Assembly: GCA_030619615.1 (NCBI GenBank)
Contig: JAUXBC010000052.1
Location: 1-5,787, forward strand
Origin: Dehalococcoidia bacterium
GTDB lineage: Bacteria > Chloroflexota > Dehalococcoidia > E44-bin15
Reading direction: 5' to 3'
Length of the DNA: 5,787 bases
The translations under genes and the position numbers were made by a program. The notes beneath the pieces were generated by a model. The model was given only the letters and a program-made list of their open reading frames with translations, made no database searches and was not told the origin of the DNA. Below are positions 4,886-5,787 of this stretch, piece by piece. Each line of letters begins with the position of its first letter. The first letter of the stretch is position 1.

Positions 4886-5304
4886 TTTTTTGACCTAGTT
4901 GCTGTGGCTCGCCTTGGCTTTGATTTTAGCCATCGGTTGAGGCTATTTACAGAGGAGGACATAAATAGATCAAAGCTGAGGCTAACAAGATTAAACGCTT
5001 GTAATCGTCTTTAACTAAAACGGGAAGGTTGTGCTGATTTCGCTGGCTTAGGACCAAATAGGCAGAGCTTCTGAGCCTAATGCCCGATGTAAAATCGCGA
5101 ATTCTATGGGATAATGAAGTCAGTTCATAGCTAAGGAAAATCTAGGGTGGTCAATTTAGGTGAAAAACACCAGGTCAATAACGTGAGAAGTGACACTTGA
5201 TTTGCTCGATAAATGTCGAAAAGGGAGGTAGGAATAGAAAGCGAAATCATCGTTCTCCTACAAGCGCGGAGACGCAAGAGTCCACAAAGCAGGTAAAGAT
5301 AAAG
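4886..5304. other. About 420 bp without a convincing gene
   Basis: No frame here has protein-like composition with a ribosome binding site. The plus-strand frame that crosses 4860-5014 is the tail of an antisense shadow. Two strong purine-rich sites, AGAGGAGGA near 4951 and GGGAGGTAGG near 5223, have no start codon at a usable distance. This region divides the divergent cassette promoter from the secreted-protein gene and probably holds that gene's promoter and a long leader. TG-G-GATAAT at 5107-5115 is a possible extended -10. Confidence 0.4.
5107..5115 (+). promoter_or_regulatory. Possible extended -10 for the secreted-protein gene
   Basis: TGGGATAAT fits TG-n-TATAAT with one change. No good -35 lies 16-18 bp upstream. 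Use of this site would give a leader of about 180 bases before the ATG at 5305. Confidence 0.25.
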
Positions 5305-5787
5305 ATGGGAACAAAGAAAAGGCTTATAAGGGTAATAATAGCTCTGGTGTTGACAGCGACGCTGGCTGTTCCGCTCCTGACCCCCACTGCCGCACTGGCG
5401 GATACTGGAGATATTACCGATTCGACGCTAGATGCCCTGGTGTTTGAGGCTGGCAAGGGTGACCAGCCCAGTATGACCCATGTTTGCGGCGATATTTACG
5501 CCATAGCCTATAAAGGTGACTCAGGTAAGCTGGTGACGGTTAAGATAGACAGCTCCGGCAACATTCCTGCGGCCGTAGAAGATACCCAAGAGTTGGATCA
5601 CGACGGTGACAAGGGTGACTGGCCCAGTATAGTCCGTGTTTCCGATACTGTTATCGCCGTAGCCTATAAAGGAAAGACCACTGCCGATAACCAAGGGTGG
5701 CTGGCGACGTGGGAGATAGACACCGACACCTTTTCATCTGAATATGGAAAGATTAAAGATACTGAACTAGAATACATGCAGTTTGAC
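5305..5787 (+). CDS. Secreted protein with 52-residue repeats, 3' end outside the window
   Basis: 161 residues are visible and the frame is open at the window end. An N-terminal signal peptide is clear: basic MGTKKRLIR, hydrophobic VIIALVLTATLAVPLL and a cleavage site after AALA (residue 32), so it is exported. The mature part repeats a unit: KGDQPSMTHVCGDIYAIAYKG (51-71) and KGDWPSIVRVSDTVIAVAYKG (103-123), 52 residues apart. Each is followed by a strand of the form LVTVKID or LATWEID. Alternating hydrophobic strands and repeat length fit a beta-propeller-like or beta-repeat surface protein. There is one cysteine (61). Start: the ATG at 5305 is the only one with a proper signal peptide; an in-frame stop lies at 5191 and the ribosome binding site is weak (AGG 11 bases upstream). 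It is divergent from the phage cassette and probably a resident gene. Function unknown. Confidence 0.8.
   Translation, partial: MGTKKRLIRVIIALVLTATLAVPLLTPTAALADTGDITDSTLDALVFEAGKGDQPSMTHVCGDIYAIAYKGDSGKLVTVKIDSSGNIPAAVEDTQELDHDGDKGDWPSIVRVSDTVIAVAYKGKTTADNQGWLATWEIDTDTFSSEYGKIKDTELEYMQFD
5455..5672 (+). repeat. Two 62-bp direct repeats, period 156 bp
   Basis: Copies at 5455-5516 and 5611-5672 align without gaps and differ at about 16 positions by my count. They encode the repeated GDxPSI...YKG units. The exact 156-bp period shows the protein grew by internal duplication. More copies are likely beyond the window edge. Confidence 0.75.

Noticed and set aside
4403..5014. Plus-strand open frame of 203 codons across the membrane-protein gene and its promoter
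   Set aside because: Most of it is antisense to genes with strong ribosome binding sites, composition is shadow-like, and the remaining tail (4886-5014) has no start of its own.
5261..5300. GCGGAGACGCAAGAGTCC, recalling the second half of a class I c-di-GMP riboswitch, upstream of the secreted protein
   Set aside because: The first conserved half (AGGGCAAACC-like) is missing and the stems do not form convincingly. A covariance-model scan would settle it.
277..5304. Direct repeats (att sites) flanking the cassette
   Set aside because: By eye I found no shared core longer than a few bases between the left junction (277-316) and the right gap (4886-5304), and there is no integrase in the window.
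5247..5456. Minus-strand 69-codon frame with a hydrophobic stretch
   Set aside because: It is the complement of the signal-peptide region of the secreted protein; the hydrophobic run reflects that and no ribosome binding site is present.

Overview
The window carries a compact, minus-strand, phage-derived cassette (about 317-4885) between two plus-strand genes that each run off a window edge. No taxonomic marker is present. The LexA-type operators have the GAAC-N4-GTTC form used by Gram-positive bacteria and also described for Dehalococcoides. GC is moderate, Arg codons AGG/CGG are common, and there are G/C-run intergenic repeats plus a secreted repeat protein. Together these loosely suggest Chloroflexota (Dehalococcoidia-like) or a Gram-positive relative. 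That assignment is inference, not proof.

Layout from the left: (1) the 3' part of a small plus-strand gene of unknown function (1-276). (2) On the minus strand, read right to left: a SOS-type promoter (4842-4885); a three-span membrane protein with a TTG start (4825-4514); a 52-residue protein (4438-4280) overlapping a basic helical 110-residue protein (4299-3967); an intergenic stretch with hairpin repeats; a small coiled-coil plus one-TM protein resembling the XhlA type (3717-3484); a full-length terminase large subunit (3449-2076); a second promoter of the same design with a perfect 14-bp LexA-like palindrome (1913-1955); a Cys-rich helix-turn-helix protein (1903-1682); and an SPP1 Gp6-like portal protein (1633-317). 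(3) About 420 bp without a convincing gene (4886-5304). (4) The 5' part of a secreted protein with a 52-residue repeat (5305 to the end).

How the genes fit together: terminase (ATPase plus nuclease) and portal are the two parts of a headful-type DNA packaging machine. The small membrane proteins could supply holin or lysis functions, and the HTH protein could be a regulator. Both transcription units start at promoters whose spacer holds a LexA-type box and which share a further conserved block upstream of -35, so DNA damage would be expected to switch both on together. No protease, scaffold, major capsid or tail gene follows the portal. The cassette ends against an oppositely oriented gene, so it is either a deletion remnant of a prophage or a reduced packaging-only element. 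The coordinated SOS-type control and the intact catalytic residues make the second reading worth testing.
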